Positions 43,070 to 51,392 of a DNA stretch of 64,000 nt are shown here, piece by piece. A program made the translations under genes and the position numbers. This DNA comes from Spirochaetia bacterium (GTDB lineage: Bacteria; Spirochaetota; Leptospiria; Leptospirales; Leptonemataceae): assembly GCA_021413825.1 (NCBI GenBank), contig JAIOPQ010000063.1, positions 33,897 through 97,896 on the forward strand, in the 5' to 3' direction. The notes below the pieces were generated by a model, which was not told the DNA's origin, made no database searches, and saw only the letters and a program-made list of their open reading frames with translations. The stretch's first letter is position 1, and each line of letters begins with the position of its first letter.

Positions 43070-45523
43070 TCACTTGCGTGGGCGCTTTGTCTGGCGTTGC
43101 GTGTCCGATCGCGCAGCGTTTGCCATGGTATCCAGCCGCTGATTCACATAGAAGTTCACTGTCCCTTTTGGAATTCTTCCAAGCTGGTCCGGAGTCCCGA
43201 TCTTTGTTTTTGTCAATATCTCAATCGCTTCATCAACAGTGTCCACTGCGTACACTGTGAACCGTTTCTCCGCGCACGCCTGGACAACATCATCTCGCAG
43301 CATCAGATACTTGACGTTTGCTGTTGGTATCAGTACGCCCTGCTCTCCGGTTAAACCACGGGCCCGGCAAAGGTCAAAGAACCCTTCAATTTTCTCGTTC
43401 ACGCCGCCAATGGCCTGGACACGCCCGTGCTGATTGATCGATCCGGTAACTGCAAGCGATTGAAGAATGGGAATCCCGGAAAGCGAGGAAAGCAATGCGC
43501 AAAGCTCTGCAAGAGAGGCAGAATCCCCTTCGACTGGACCATAGGATTGCTCAAAGACAAGGCTCGCACCGAGTGAAAGGGGCTCTGTACGTGCGAATCG
43601 CGAGGCAAGGAAAGAAGAAAGAATTAACACGCCTTTGGAATGAATCTTCCCTCCCAATTCCACTTCGCGCTCAATGTCGATGACTCCACCTTTGCCCTGC
43701 CATGTGTTTGCAGTAATTCGTACCGGATGAGCAAACGCATAATCCGGAAAATCAACCACTGCCAGTCCGTTTATCTGACCAACCTCTGCACCCGTCGTGG
43801 CTATCAGAAGCGTGTCCCTGACGATTTCACGCTGAAGTGTATTTCGAACGCGATCCGCGCGGCGAATTTGTGCTGCAAGCGCATCCTCAAGGTGGACAAC
43901 GTCTACAACGCTCTCGTTCCGTTTTGCTGCCCAGTGATCTGCTTCACTCATTATATCGGCGATCAATCGTGTTCTGGTTGTTAGCCTTTCACTATCACCG
44001 CTCATGCGAGAACCATACTCCACAATCCTGGCAACTGCTTCGCGCGTAAATGGTCTGAGATTATTTACATGCGCCAGACGACCTACAAGTTTTGCGTACG
44101 ATTGTACATTGTCCGCAGTCCTTTCAATGTCTGACTCAAAGTCTGCCATAACCTTGAACAGTTCGTCAAACTCCGGATCAAGTTCCTTTAAGAGATAGTA
44201 TACCCGTCGATCTCCAACCAGAACAACCTTGACGTTAAGCGGCATTTCTTCTGGTTCGAGCGTCAGCGTGCTCATCAGCCCCAGTAACTGCCCGGGGGAC
44301 TCGATCAACAACTTGCGAGACTTCAAAGCTCGTTTCAAACCGTCGTATGCAAACGGTTGAGTCAAAAGTTTCTCCGCATCAAGAACCAGATAACCACCGT
44401 TGGCCCGGTGCAGTGCACCGCCGCGAATCAAACTGAAATTGGTAAGCAATGAACCCAGGTGCGCGATTTGATCGAACCTACCCAGCAGATTCGGAAAATT
44501 AGGGCTCTCCTCATACACAACAGGAGCCGTAGTTTGGCCACTGCGGTCGACTATGAGATTTATTTGAAATCGCTCCAGAGCAATGCTGCCGGTGGGAGCT
44601 GATTCAGTGTCCTCCTGGCCGCGTCCTCCTCGGCGCAGTTCGTCACCAACCTTTATAACATCAATAAAGACACGATCGAGAAAACCAATGACTGCAGGAA
44701 TACCTTTGTATCCTTCTTTCAAGTCCTCTATCAGGTGGCCAACGGCCAGCTTCATTGTTTCTTGATTGATTTCGCGAATCTTTTTCTGTAGATCGCGCCG
44801 CCATCTGGGAAATTGGCCGGTCAGCTTTTCAAGCTTCTCAGAGTTCTTTTCAATTGCTTTTTCAAATTGCTTCTGTTCGTCCTCTGGAAGTTTTGCGAAA
44901 TCCTCCGGAGAAATAGTTTCCTTGCCTTTCATCGGCATAAAGAAGAATCCCTCAGGCCCGCTTAAAAGCGCCACGCCGCTCTTCATGGCATCCTCTCCCA
45001 GGGAGTGCAGAGCATCTTCGTGTTTCTTCTTGAACTCTTCCTTGATTAGTTCGAGACGCGAGCGGTACTCTTCCGTGTCAAACCCGCTTGCAATCGCAGT
45101 CCCAAGCTCTGATACGAACTGTTCCATATCCTGTTTCAAAAGAATCCCTCGGCCGGGCGGTAAGGCGAGCGCACATGGTTTTCTCACCTCATCAAAGTTG
45201 TTCACATAACACCAATCGTCCGGAGCAGGCTCGCCTGCTGCTTTCGCCCGCAGTAAACGCAGGACCGCTGCGTGTCTTCCACTCCCCGATTCTCCCATGG
45301 CAAAAACGTTGTGACCGGGGCTTTTGATTTCAATTCCGAATGATATGGCTTCTTCCGCTCTTTCATGGCCTGGTGTATCCAGGTTCTTTTCAACTTCCGC
45401 AGTCGTAATGAAAGGGAAACTTCGCGGATCACACGAATGCCGCAAAGAACCTGCGGCAAGAACGCTCGCCTGGGAATCTGCCGGGATTAGAACAGGTGCA
45501 GTCAATTTCAATCGGTGGTTCAT
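43070..45523 (-). CDS. Lon-family ATP-dependent protease (AAA_32/LonB-like)
   Basis: An 817-residue protease. Its AAA+ module has an atypical Walker A FAMGESGSGRHAAV and a long helical insertion (about 110-300), with the Walker B region near NGGYLVLDAEKLL. The C-terminal Lon peptidase domain (about 590-790) has the catalytic Ser in GDSASLAEL and Lys in GGVNEKIEGF. It lacks the N-terminal Lon substrate-binding domain and belongs to the 'Lon protease family' with AAA_32, distinct from housekeeping Lon. Start at ATG 45523; the frame extends upstream to 45631 through the candidate leader. It degrades misfolded or regulatory proteins in the cytosol. Confidence 0.93.
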   Translation of the reverse strand: MNHRLKLTAPVLIPADSQASVLAAGSLRHSCDPRSFPFITTAEVEKNLDTPGHERAEEAISFGIEIKSPGHNVFAMGESGSGRHAAVLRLLRAKAAGEPAPDDWCYVNNFDEVRKPCALALPPGRGILLKQDMEQFVSELGTAIASGFDTEEYRSRLELIKEEFKKKHEDALHSLGEDAMKSGVALLSGPEGFFFMPMKGKETISPEDFAKLPEDEQKQFEKAIEKNSEKLEKLTGQFPRWRRDLQKKIREINQETMKLAVGHLIEDLKEGYKGIPAVIGFLDRVFIDVIKVGDELRRGGRGQEDTESAPTGSIALERFQINLIVDRSGQTTAPVVYEESPNFPNLLGRFDQIAHLGSLLTNFSLIRGGALHRANGGYLVLDAEKLLTQPFAYDGLKRALKSRKLLIESPGQLLGLMSTLTLEPEEMPLNVKVVLVGDRRVYYLLKELDPEFDELFKVMADFESDIERTADNVQSYAKLVGRLAHVNNLRPFTREAVARIVEYGSRMSGDSERLTTRTRLIADIMSEADHWAAKRNESVVDVVHLEDALAAQIRRADRVRNTLQREIVRDTLLIATTGAEVGQINGLAVVDFPDYAFAHPVRITANTWQGKGGVIDIEREVELGGKIHSKGVLILSSFLASRFARTEPLSLGASLVFEQSYGPVEGDSASLAELCALLSSLSGIPILQSLAVTGSINQHGRVQAIGGVNEKIEGFFDLCRARGLTGEQGVLIPTANVKYLMLRDDVVQACAEKRFTVYAVDTVDEAIEILTKTKIGTPDQLGRIPKGTVNFYVNQRLDTMANAARSDTQRQTKRPRK

Positions 45524-45551
45524 GGGTTGCTTCTCTGGTTGATCAAGAATT

Positions 45552-45571
45552 GGGCGGCTATCCAACCGCCC
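45552..45571 (-). promoter_or_regulatory. GC-rich hairpin before the Lon-family gene
   Basis: On the minus strand GGGCGG and CCGCCC pair across an eight-base loop, 28 nt upstream of the Lon-family ATG and 7 nt after the stop of the candidate 22-residue leader ORF. The following AATTCTT is only a weak U-tract, so attenuation is possible but unproven. Confidence 0.4.
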
Positions 45572-45578
45572 CACAAAT

Positions 45579-45647
45579 TCAGCCGACTTGGATAGGGATC
45601 GCCTTTGCGCTGGCCTGCGCCTGAGGGACAATGTCTCTGATTTCCAT
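45579..45647 (-). CDS. Candidate 22-residue leader peptide upstream of the Lon-family gene
   Basis: A short frame starting at ATG 45647 with a near-perfect Shine-Dalgarno GGAGGT (45655-45660 on the complementary strand) 7 nt upstream. The product is 22 residues (M-E-I-R-D-I-V-P-Q-A..., ending I-Q-V-G) with four Ala and three Gln in the middle. It stops 7 nt before a 6-bp GC hairpin that precedes the protease gene. The strong ribosome site with no other gene to serve, followed by a hairpin, is the arrangement of a translational attenuator. It might also be a small independent protein or chance. Confidence 0.4.
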   Translation of the reverse strand: MEIRDIVPQAQASAKAIPIQVG

Positions 45648-45827
45648 TCTCTTTACCTCCAGGATTGAATAGTGCTAAATGACTTCGTTCCGGATGATTC
45701 GACTCAATCGGAGATCTGATTTTTGTCATTCTTAATATGCAGCCCGTGGCTTTTGACCGGCAGTTCGTCTGCACATGATGCAAGTCAGTGTATTTTCAGA
45801 GACAACGAGTATATTGCAAATGTGAAA

Positions 45828-46178
45828 ATGAATATTGCTGATATCGAAACATCCCTTTCAAAAAAGCGCCAGGAGCTGAGTGATCGGTTGATCGAATTGG
45901 AGCAAGACATCAGACGCCAAAAAACGCCTCTTGATCAGGACTGGGAAGAGGCAAGCGTGCAGCAAGAAAATGACCAGGTGGTGGACACACTTGCCTCTGA
46001 GATCCGCACTGAAGTGGGCGAGATCGACCTGGCGCTCCTTCGGATACGCGACGGCAAATATGGAATCTGCTCAGTATGCGGCACACGGCTACCGGATTCA
46101 CGACTCCAGGCACTTCCGTACGCGTCCACATGTGTTGTTTGTTCTGTACACCGGCCCAGCCGTCCTGACGTGGCTTAG
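45828..46178 (+). CDS. DksA/TraR-type zinc-finger protein
   Basis: A 116-residue protein. N-terminal coiled coil (about 1-70; SLSKKRQELSDRLIELEQDI) and a C-terminal four-Cys zinc finger, YGICSVCGTRLPDSRL followed by STCVVC. Such proteins bind the RNA polymerase secondary channel and modulate initiation with (p)ppGpp, or act as TraR-like regulators. The coiled-coil tip Asp residues of E. coli DksA cannot be assigned confidently. Start at ATG 45828 fits the family; the longer open frame from 45723 is unlikely. It is divergent from the Lon-family gene. Confidence 0.85.
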   Translation: MNIADIETSLSKKRQELSDRLIELEQDIRRQKTPLDQDWEEASVQQENDQVVDTLASEIRTEVGEIDLALLRIRDGKYGICSVCGTRLPDSRLQALPYASTCVVCSVHRPSRPDVA

Positions 46179-46307
46179 ATCTTGTTGAGTCCCTCTGAAC
46201 CCGGCCGACTCTCGGATGTTGAGTCGACTTCTGGTGCTGCTGCCTGATACCTGTGGCTCACAATCCGAGTCGACAGAAACTCACATTTTTGCGTTGCATA
46301 AACGGGG

Positions 46308-46511
46308 ATGACCATGATGATTTATCTAGATGGAACTCTTGCTTCCCAGGCAAATGCATCGGGCGCAAGCGTCAATACTGTGCTCTCAAGTTTGAGCGTA
46401 GGCAAATCGAACTTTCAGGGAGATAACCTCACTGGTTCTATCGACGACGTACGCATTTACAATCGCGCGCTAAATGCGACGGATGTTTCCGCTGTTTATG
46501 CAGGTCAGTGA
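46308..46511 (+). pseudogene. Fragment of a LamG/concanavalin A-like domain protein
   Basis: A 67-residue frame equal to only the second half of a LamG-like (laminin-G/ConA) domain: IYLDGTLASQ, then LSVGKSNF and the closing GSIDDVRIYNRALNATDV. An in-frame TAA sits 6 nt upstream of the ATG, and the first half of the domain is not recognisable in any frame. It is best read as the 3' remnant of a larger secreted carbohydrate-binding or adhesion protein. The surrounding 46179-46677 otherwise holds no gene I can support. Confidence 0.6.
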
Positions 46512-46677
46512 AAGCGGAAATTTTCCCTCCTACCTGATTCACTGCACCTGCACTTGCCCTACCCGATTTTTCCTGGCGCGCCACTTTTTATTGACAATGT
46601 CTTCCCAATCATGCGTCGCTTGCTTATGAACGTCCCTCAACGTTGCGTCAGAACGCGCTCGCAGGAAAGTAAACGCC

Positions 46678-47256
46678 ATGCCCCTTAAATTCGCAGTACT
46701 CTATGGTTCCGTTCGTGCGGAGCGTGCCGGAATCGGTTCGGCCCTTTTTTTCGTTCGCAAACTTGAGGAACGTGGACATTCAGTTCAGTTTGTGGACGTT
46801 AAGGAATATCCGCTGCCATTTCTAGATCGAATGTATAAAGAATTTCCTGCGGGCACAGCACCGGAATCTCTAGAGAAGCTCCATGGCATTCTGAATTCCG
46901 CAGAAGCATTTGTAGTCGTAAGCGGCGAATACAATCACAGCATTCCCCCTGCCCTGAAGAATCTTCTGGATCATTTTCAGCGGGAATACTTTTTCAAGCC
47001 CAGTGGCATCGTTACATATTCTGCAGGCCAGTACGGCGGCGCACGCGTTTCCGTCCACCTTCGCGATGTGCTGGGGGAGCTTGGAACACCCAGCATTTCT
47101 TCCGTTTTCAATATCCCTCGCGTACTCGATGCGTTCGATCGCGACGGTACATGTAAAGATCCCGCTCTTGAAAAACGATCCGTGCGTTTTCTAAACGAGC
47201 TTGAATGGTACGCCGACGCCCTGAAGGCAAAGCGTGCTGGCGGTCTTCCATATTGA
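46678..47256 (+). CDS. NADPH-dependent FMN reductase family protein
   Basis: A 192-residue flavodoxin-fold protein. FMN-phosphate loop VLYGSVRAERAG at the N-terminus, the VVVSGEYNHSIPPALKNLLD motif near residue 80-100, and the YSAGQYGGARVS loop near 120. Typical members (SsuE, ChrR, azoreductase-like) reduce FMN, quinones, chromate or azo compounds. Length is usual for the family. Preceded by GCAGGAAAG. Substrate and regulation unknown. Confidence 0.92.
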   Translation: MPLKFAVLYGSVRAERAGIGSALFFVRKLEERGHSVQFVDVKEYPLPFLDRMYKEFPAGTAPESLEKLHGILNSAEAFVVVSGEYNHSIPPALKNLLDHFQREYFFKPSGIVTYSAGQYGGARVSVHLRDVLGELGTPSISSVFNIPRVLDAFDRDGTCKDPALEKRSVRFLNELEWYADALKAKRAGGLPY

Positions 47257-47402
47257 CTTGTCCAAACCGCGTTGCCGATATCTGGCTGGCATGGACGCAC
47301 CGGGAAGACACCCAATTCGCCCACCCCATTGTCCGAATTCCGCTAGCCAGCGGCGATTATCCGTTTCACTGGAGGAATGGGGAATGGCGCCGTAAACTTT
47401 AT

Positions 47403-47642
47403 ATGCGATCTAAGATTCTAATACTAATCCTGGCTGTAGCCACCCATTGCATTCCAGACTCGCTGAGTGGAAAGAAATGCCATGCGTCGACTGAGGCATC
47501 GAAGTGTTTCACAATCCTGTATCTAGCCACGTGCGGTCAAAATTCAGCCGGAACAACCAGTGTGAATGGGAAATCAACGACAACGCCCTGTGGATATGTT
47601 ATTGAGTTCGGTGCACTCATGTGCAAGCGATCCTGCGACTAG
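47403..47642 (+). CDS. Small secreted cysteine-rich protein, unknown
   Basis: A 79-residue product with an N-terminal signal (SKILILILAVATHC) and seven cysteines in the remaining 65 residues, suggesting a disulfide-stabilised periplasmic or extracellular peptide. No family recognised. Start at ATG 47403 begins the signal peptide but has no obvious ribosome site; GGAGGAATGGGGAATGG lies 20-30 nt upstream. Resembles the Cys-rich protein at 4175-4447 only in general character. Confidence 0.5.
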   Translation: MRSKILILILAVATHCIPDSLSGKKCHASTEASKCFTILYLATCGQNSAGTTSVNGKSTTTPCGYVIEFGALMCKRSCD

Positions 47643-47687
47643 TTAAATTGTAATAGAAACATCCTGACCTGTCATTCCCAATGCCCC

Positions 47688-48995
47688 ATGCAAAATTCCA
47701 AAGAAGCAGATCTGAAAGAAGCACTATTGCACGAAGGTATGCGGGCCCTGGAAGTTGGAGTCAAATATGCAATCATAACGATACTGTTACTTGGCGCCCT
47801 GCTCTTTGCTTTTCTATTTATCGGTAATTACCCGGCGAGCTCCTATCCGCCACCGTTTGCATTCTTCACCATCTTAACTGCAATCACCGTGGGCTTGTAC
47901 TTTGGTCTGCGAACGAGAAGTCTTCCAAAGGCTGGCGTCTACACCGCGCTTATTACGCTGGCCTGCACACCTTCGTTTTTCTTTCTGATGATGAACCTCT
48001 TTCGCGATGGCGGCACGGCCGCTTTTTTTCATGGACCCATATCAACCTCGTATTTTGCAATCCTCATAGTTACGGGGCTTTTCTTTGAGCTAAGGCTATC
48101 TGCAGTAGCGGGCGCCGTTTCAGGTGTGAGCTTCCTCATCGTCTATGTTGTAGCGCGCCCGACTCTCGTGGCACTTCCCATAACAGATCCGATAACATAT
48201 AACGTTATAACGGCCATAGTGCCAAATGTAATGAAAGCGATGGTCATCTTCTCAACCGGTTTGTTCGTTGGTATAGTTGCTCGTTACTCGCGCAGTATAC
48301 TTTCGCGCATGGTTGCAGAACAAAAAGAGAAAACGGAAATTGATCGACTCTTTGGCGAATATGTCAGCCAGGAAGTTAGAGAAAAAATAAAGAGCAATCC
48401 ACTTTCAAATGGGGAGCGCAAGCATATGGCCATCATGTTTACAGATCTGCGCGGTTTTACCAGTCTAAGCGAACAGACAACACCAGAAGAAATCGTGGAT
48501 CGCCTTAATCTTTATTTTGATGAAATGGTCGCTGCGATTTCTGCGCACGGTGGCGTAGTAGATAAATTCATTGGCGATGCAATCCTTGCAACCTTTGGTG
48601 GGGTACTCGACATTGAGAATCCATGTGCTGCAGCATTTAGAGCCTCGCAGGAAATGGAGAGGCGGCTCAGTATACTCAATGAAAATTGGACCGTTGTAGG
48701 CCTGACTGGCCTGCGGCATGGAATCGGATTGCATTATGCGCAGGTTTTACAGGGAATCATTGGAAGTAGAAATCGTAAAGATTATACAGTAATTGGTGAC
48801 GGTGTAAATCTGGCTTCGCGCGTAGAATCGCTCACAAAGAAAATGGGGCAGACTGTTTTACTCACAGGAGAATTCAGAACCCAGCTTCCCACAGAACTCC
48901 AGGAAAAAACCAGCCAGCGCTGGAGAGTTAAAGTTCGCGGTCGGGAGGCGCCCCTCGACGTATTTGCTCCCGCACCAGTTCCTCGGGCTATTTAG
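47688..48995 (+). CDS. Membrane adenylate cyclase (six helices plus CHD)
   Basis: A 435-residue class III cyclase. Six N-terminal helices (about 25-205), a short linker (RLFGEYVSQEVREKI, a segment common before bacterial cyclase domains) and a cyclase domain (about 240-420) with IMFTDLRGFTSL, VDKFIGDAIL and VIGDGVNLASRVES. Metal Asp, adenine Lys and Asp, and transition-state Asn and Arg are all present, so an active adenylate cyclase is likely. Sequence is closer to the CHD at 16847 than to those at 20143 and 57200, so the window carries two cyclase subfamilies. Confidence 0.93.
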   Translation: MQNSKEADLKEALLHEGMRALEVGVKYAIITILLLGALLFAFLFIGNYPASSYPPPFAFFTILTAITVGLYFGLRTRSLPKAGVYTALITLACTPSFFFLMMNLFRDGGTAAFFHGPISTSYFAILIVTGLFFELRLSAVAGAVSGVSFLIVYVVARPTLVALPITDPITYNVITAIVPNVMKAMVIFSTGLFVGIVARYSRSILSRMVAEQKEKTEIDRLFGEYVSQEVREKIKSNPLSNGERKHMAIMFTDLRGFTSLSEQTTPEEIVDRLNLYFDEMVAAISAHGGVVDKFIGDAILATFGGVLDIENPCAAAFRASQEMERRLSILNENWTVVGLTGLRHGIGLHYAQVLQGIIGSRNRKDYTVIGDGVNLASRVESLTKKMGQTVLLTGEFRTQLPTELQEKTSQRWRVKVRGREAPLDVFAPAPVPRAI

Positions 48996-49095
48996 CAAGG
49001 GTCCAAAAGTGAATTAGCTCTTCCGTTTCGCGCGTGAGTGGATGCGGATATCCAAATTCCTTGACGCTTCGAATCATCCCGAGTTCAATTGATTC

Positions 49096-50184
49096 ATGCG
49101 CACAACGACACTCGCTCTATGTTTCGTTTCTCAGCTTGTCATTTCCGGCTTAGAAGCTCAAAAACGGACCCTCCCTTCAGCGCCACCTGCAGATTGGAAA
49201 GTAACATACCAGTGGCTTCAGCAAAATTACAATTATCCGGATTCAGGGCCAAACTATGACTGGCCCAGCACAGAAAAACCGAAGGTCGTCTCAGATACGA
49301 TCATGGCAATCGACGGTACTGTAATACCGATTCTACCTGGCGCCAGTGAAGTGAATTTAAGTACAGGCAAACATTCGGTAGTTTCAGGTGCGTTTCAGGC
49401 CACGACAATCAAGTACGAAGTCAAGACAACCAATCGCGCCATGCTTGCTGAAAGTTATAAGAAACTCTCCACCATCTTCCGCGATACATACCACGCGAAT
49501 CTAGAATCCTTCGCTCGAACATCACCTTCTGATTACATTATTGTAAGAGGAATTCAAGACGGACTGGAGTGCGAGCTGCTGATTCCAGGAAAAGTAAGCA
49601 CGGGCAAGATGGAATTTGCTGACGGCGGAACAATGAGCGTGGAGTATACGGTGCGAGGCATTTCGCATTTCTATTTCTTTAGAACCAATCTACTCGTTGT
49701 GAAAGATCAAGTAACACTCAGCGATGGTACGGCCATTCCTCTCTTTCCCGGAAAACAGATTACAGAGGTGAACGTAGGGAATACCCAGGGGACGGCACAA
49801 CCCGAGACCCACGTAGATTATTCGTTTTATGTCCCGGATCATGCACAGTATCCGGCAGAGTTTGTAAAACTATATACGATGTATTCGAAACGATTCGGCT
49901 TCCCTGTGTCGGCGTACAGGGTCTGGGACCAGGGCCTGGAGGATTTCAAGATTCGCTATGAAGACGAGAAGGTGATCGTGACAATTAGTGTCGGTGGCGA
50001 TCCAGTTCAGAAGGGTTTGCAAACCAGTATCAGTCGTTTTCCCTGGAATGATAAGCTGCTATCACTTTCCGCGGAGCTAGACTTTAAGAACAAAACGCAA
50101 ATGATCCCGGGACAGAACGCTGAACTACCCAAACCGCCAGAGAAAGAAACGGAAAAAAGAAAACGACAGGATAGAAAGCGGTAA
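49096..50184 (+). CDS. Secreted protein with internal tandem duplication, unknown
   Basis: A 362-residue exported protein (signal peptide about 1-21, cut near LEAQ). It contains two similar modules. About 65-190 opens AIDGTVIPILPGASEVNLS and ends DYIIVRGIQDGLECELLI; about 205-320 opens LSDGTAIPLFPGKQITEVN and ends AYRVWDQGLEDFKIRYEDE. Each has a DGT-x-IP-x-xPG hallmark, a strand-rich middle and a Y-x-K-L-(S/Y)-T-(I/M)-(F/Y) helix. The tail is highly charged (PEKETEKRKRQDRKR). No family recognised. Probably periplasmic or outer-membrane associated. Confidence 0.8.
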   Translation: MRTTTLALCFVSQLVISGLEAQKRTLPSAPPADWKVTYQWLQQNYNYPDSGPNYDWPSTEKPKVVSDTIMAIDGTVIPILPGASEVNLSTGKHSVVSGAFQATTIKYEVKTTNRAMLAESYKKLSTIFRDTYHANLESFARTSPSDYIIVRGIQDGLECELLIPGKVSTGKMEFADGGTMSVEYTVRGISHFYFFRTNLLVVKDQVTLSDGTAIPLFPGKQITEVNVGNTQGTAQPETHVDYSFYVPDHAQYPAEFVKLYTMYSKRFGFPVSAYRVWDQGLEDFKIRYEDEKVIVTISVGGDPVQKGLQTSISRFPWNDKLLSLSAELDFKNKTQMIPGQNAELPKPPEKETEKRKRQDRKR

Positions 50185-50226
50185 AGAACAAGTTTACAAA
50201 AAGAATAGAGCATCTTTCCTCCGACC

Positions 50227-50760
50227 ATGATTAAGAAATTTCTGTTATTTCTGCTCGGATTTGTATTTGTAATGCTTGGCTGGGCCTTTATAAGTCCAAA
50301 AGAGTTTTCAGTGGTCAGAGAGATCACAATCAATCGACCCAATGCTGAGGTTTTTGGTTATATTCGATTCCTCAAGAATCAAGAAAAGTTCAGCGCCTGG
50401 GCAAAAATGGATCCTCAAATGAAACGAGGCTTTACCGGCAAGGACGGCGAAGTTGGTGCGATTGCATCCTGGGACGGAAACAAACAGGTCGGGATTGGAG
50501 AACAGGAAATCAAGAAGATTACTCCCAATCACAGGATGGATCTTGAACTGCGGTTCAAAAAACCGTTTGAAACTACGTCAACTGCCTTTATGAGCACAGA
50601 AGCAATCGGCCCAAACCAGACCAGAGTTCAATGGGGATTTGCAGGCAAGATGCCCGTTCCAATGAACTTGATGCTTACCTTTGGAAATATGGACGAGATG
50701 GGTGGAAAGGACCTTGCAACGGGACTGGCGAATCTAAAATCGGTGCTTGAGGAACGTTAG
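50227..50760 (+). CDS. Membrane-anchored SRPBCC (polyketide cyclase-like) protein
   Basis: A 177-residue protein with one N-terminal helix (about 4-22) and an SRPBCC/START-like domain: REITINRPNAEVFGYIRF, W-A-K-M-D-P-Q-M, ASWDGNKQVGIGEQEI and W-G-F-A-G-K-M-P-V-P. The family binds hydrophobic ligands; a specific activity cannot be inferred. It begins 42 nt after the duplicated secreted protein gene on the same strand, perhaps in the same transcript. Confidence 0.85.
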   Translation: MIKKFLLFLLGFVFVMLGWAFISPKEFSVVREITINRPNAEVFGYIRFLKNQEKFSAWAKMDPQMKRGFTGKDGEVGAIASWDGNKQVGIGEQEIKKITPNHRMDLELRFKKPFETTSTAFMSTEAIGPNQTRVQWGFAGKMPVPMNLMLTFGNMDEMGGKDLATGLANLKSVLEER

Positions 50761-50821
50761 GCGACCATTTGGCACGCGTAGCTTGTTGTTTTACAACAGT
50801 TGAACTCAGCTGCGCGGTTAC

Positions 50822-51187
50822 TTAATCTTTAAGTAGCTCTTCAATCCTTCCAATAAGCAATTTAGGGCTGAAGGGCTTGCTTATAAAGTCAACCGCGCCG
50901 AGTTCTGTAGCTCGCCTGCGATCACTCTCCTGGCCCTTGGCAGAAAGAAAAATCACCGGACACTTGCGACCGCCAAAATGTTCTTTGATCTTTTCACATG
51001 CAGTGAAGCCATCCATCTCAGGCATCATGATATCCATTACAATTAAATCCGGATTCTCAGCCATTGCCACTTCAACACCCTGCCTGCCGTTTTCCGCTGA
51101 GACCACTGAAAAACACATTTGATTCAGTTTCAGTGAAACCATTTTGATAAAGTTAGGCTGATCGTCCACGAGCAGGATCTTTTTCAT
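50822..51187 (-). CDS. Single-domain response regulator (CheY-like receiver)
   Basis: A 121-residue stand-alone receiver domain. Acidic pocket ILLVDDQPN, phospho-acceptor Asp in LIVMDIMMPEMDGF, Thr/Ser switch in VIFLSAKGQ and Lys in FISKPFSP. No output domain. It is divergent from the four-gene sensor kinase array starting at 51393, so it is the best local candidate for phosphotransfer from those kinases. ATG 51187 has no Shine-Dalgarno but stands 7 nt after a good -10 element, suggesting a leaderless message. An in-frame ATG at 51217 would place the promoter inside the gene. Confidence 0.92.
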   Translation of the reverse strand: MKKILLVDDQPNFIKMVSLKLNQMCFSVVSAENGRQGVEVAMAENPDLIVMDIMMPEMDGFTACEKIKEHFGGRKCPVIFLSAKGQESDRRRATELGAVDFISKPFSPKLLIGRIEELLKD

Positions 51188-51194
51188 CTGGCGA

Positions 51195-51224
51195 AGTCTA
51201 GCCCAATCCGAGGGCATTCGTCAA
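51195..51224 (-). promoter_or_regulatory. Sigma-70-type promoter of the response regulator
   Basis: On the minus strand TTGACG (51224-51219) and TAGACT (51200-51195) are separated by 18 nt. The expected transcription start falls at about 51188, at or next to the ATG (51187), predicting a leaderless transcript. Confidence 0.5.
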
Positions 51225-51252
51225 GCAGTAAGTTGTCAACGAATCGATCAAT

Positions 51253-51270
51253 ACCCCCCGTTCTGGGGGT
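51253..51270. other. GC-rich inverted repeat in a divergent intergenic region
   Basis: ACCCCC (51253-51258) and GGGGGT (51265-51270) pair across CGTTCT. It lies between the divergent response regulator and the kinase array (51188-51392), where it could be an operator or an mRNA structure. No T-run follows. Confidence 0.35.
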
Positions 51271-51392
51271 GCTTAGATGCTGAATTGCCTTGCATTCTGC
51301 CCCTTTTAACGTTTTGATCGTCCGGTCTTGAACCAGCTTATGAAACGTTCCCGGACAAAATGCTGCTCCAACTTTGCCGCTGAGGTACGCCC

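Noticed and set aside
44583..45209. Long plus-strand open frames opposite the Lon-family gene.
   Set aside because: They are Ser/Arg-rich antisense shadows without domain signatures.
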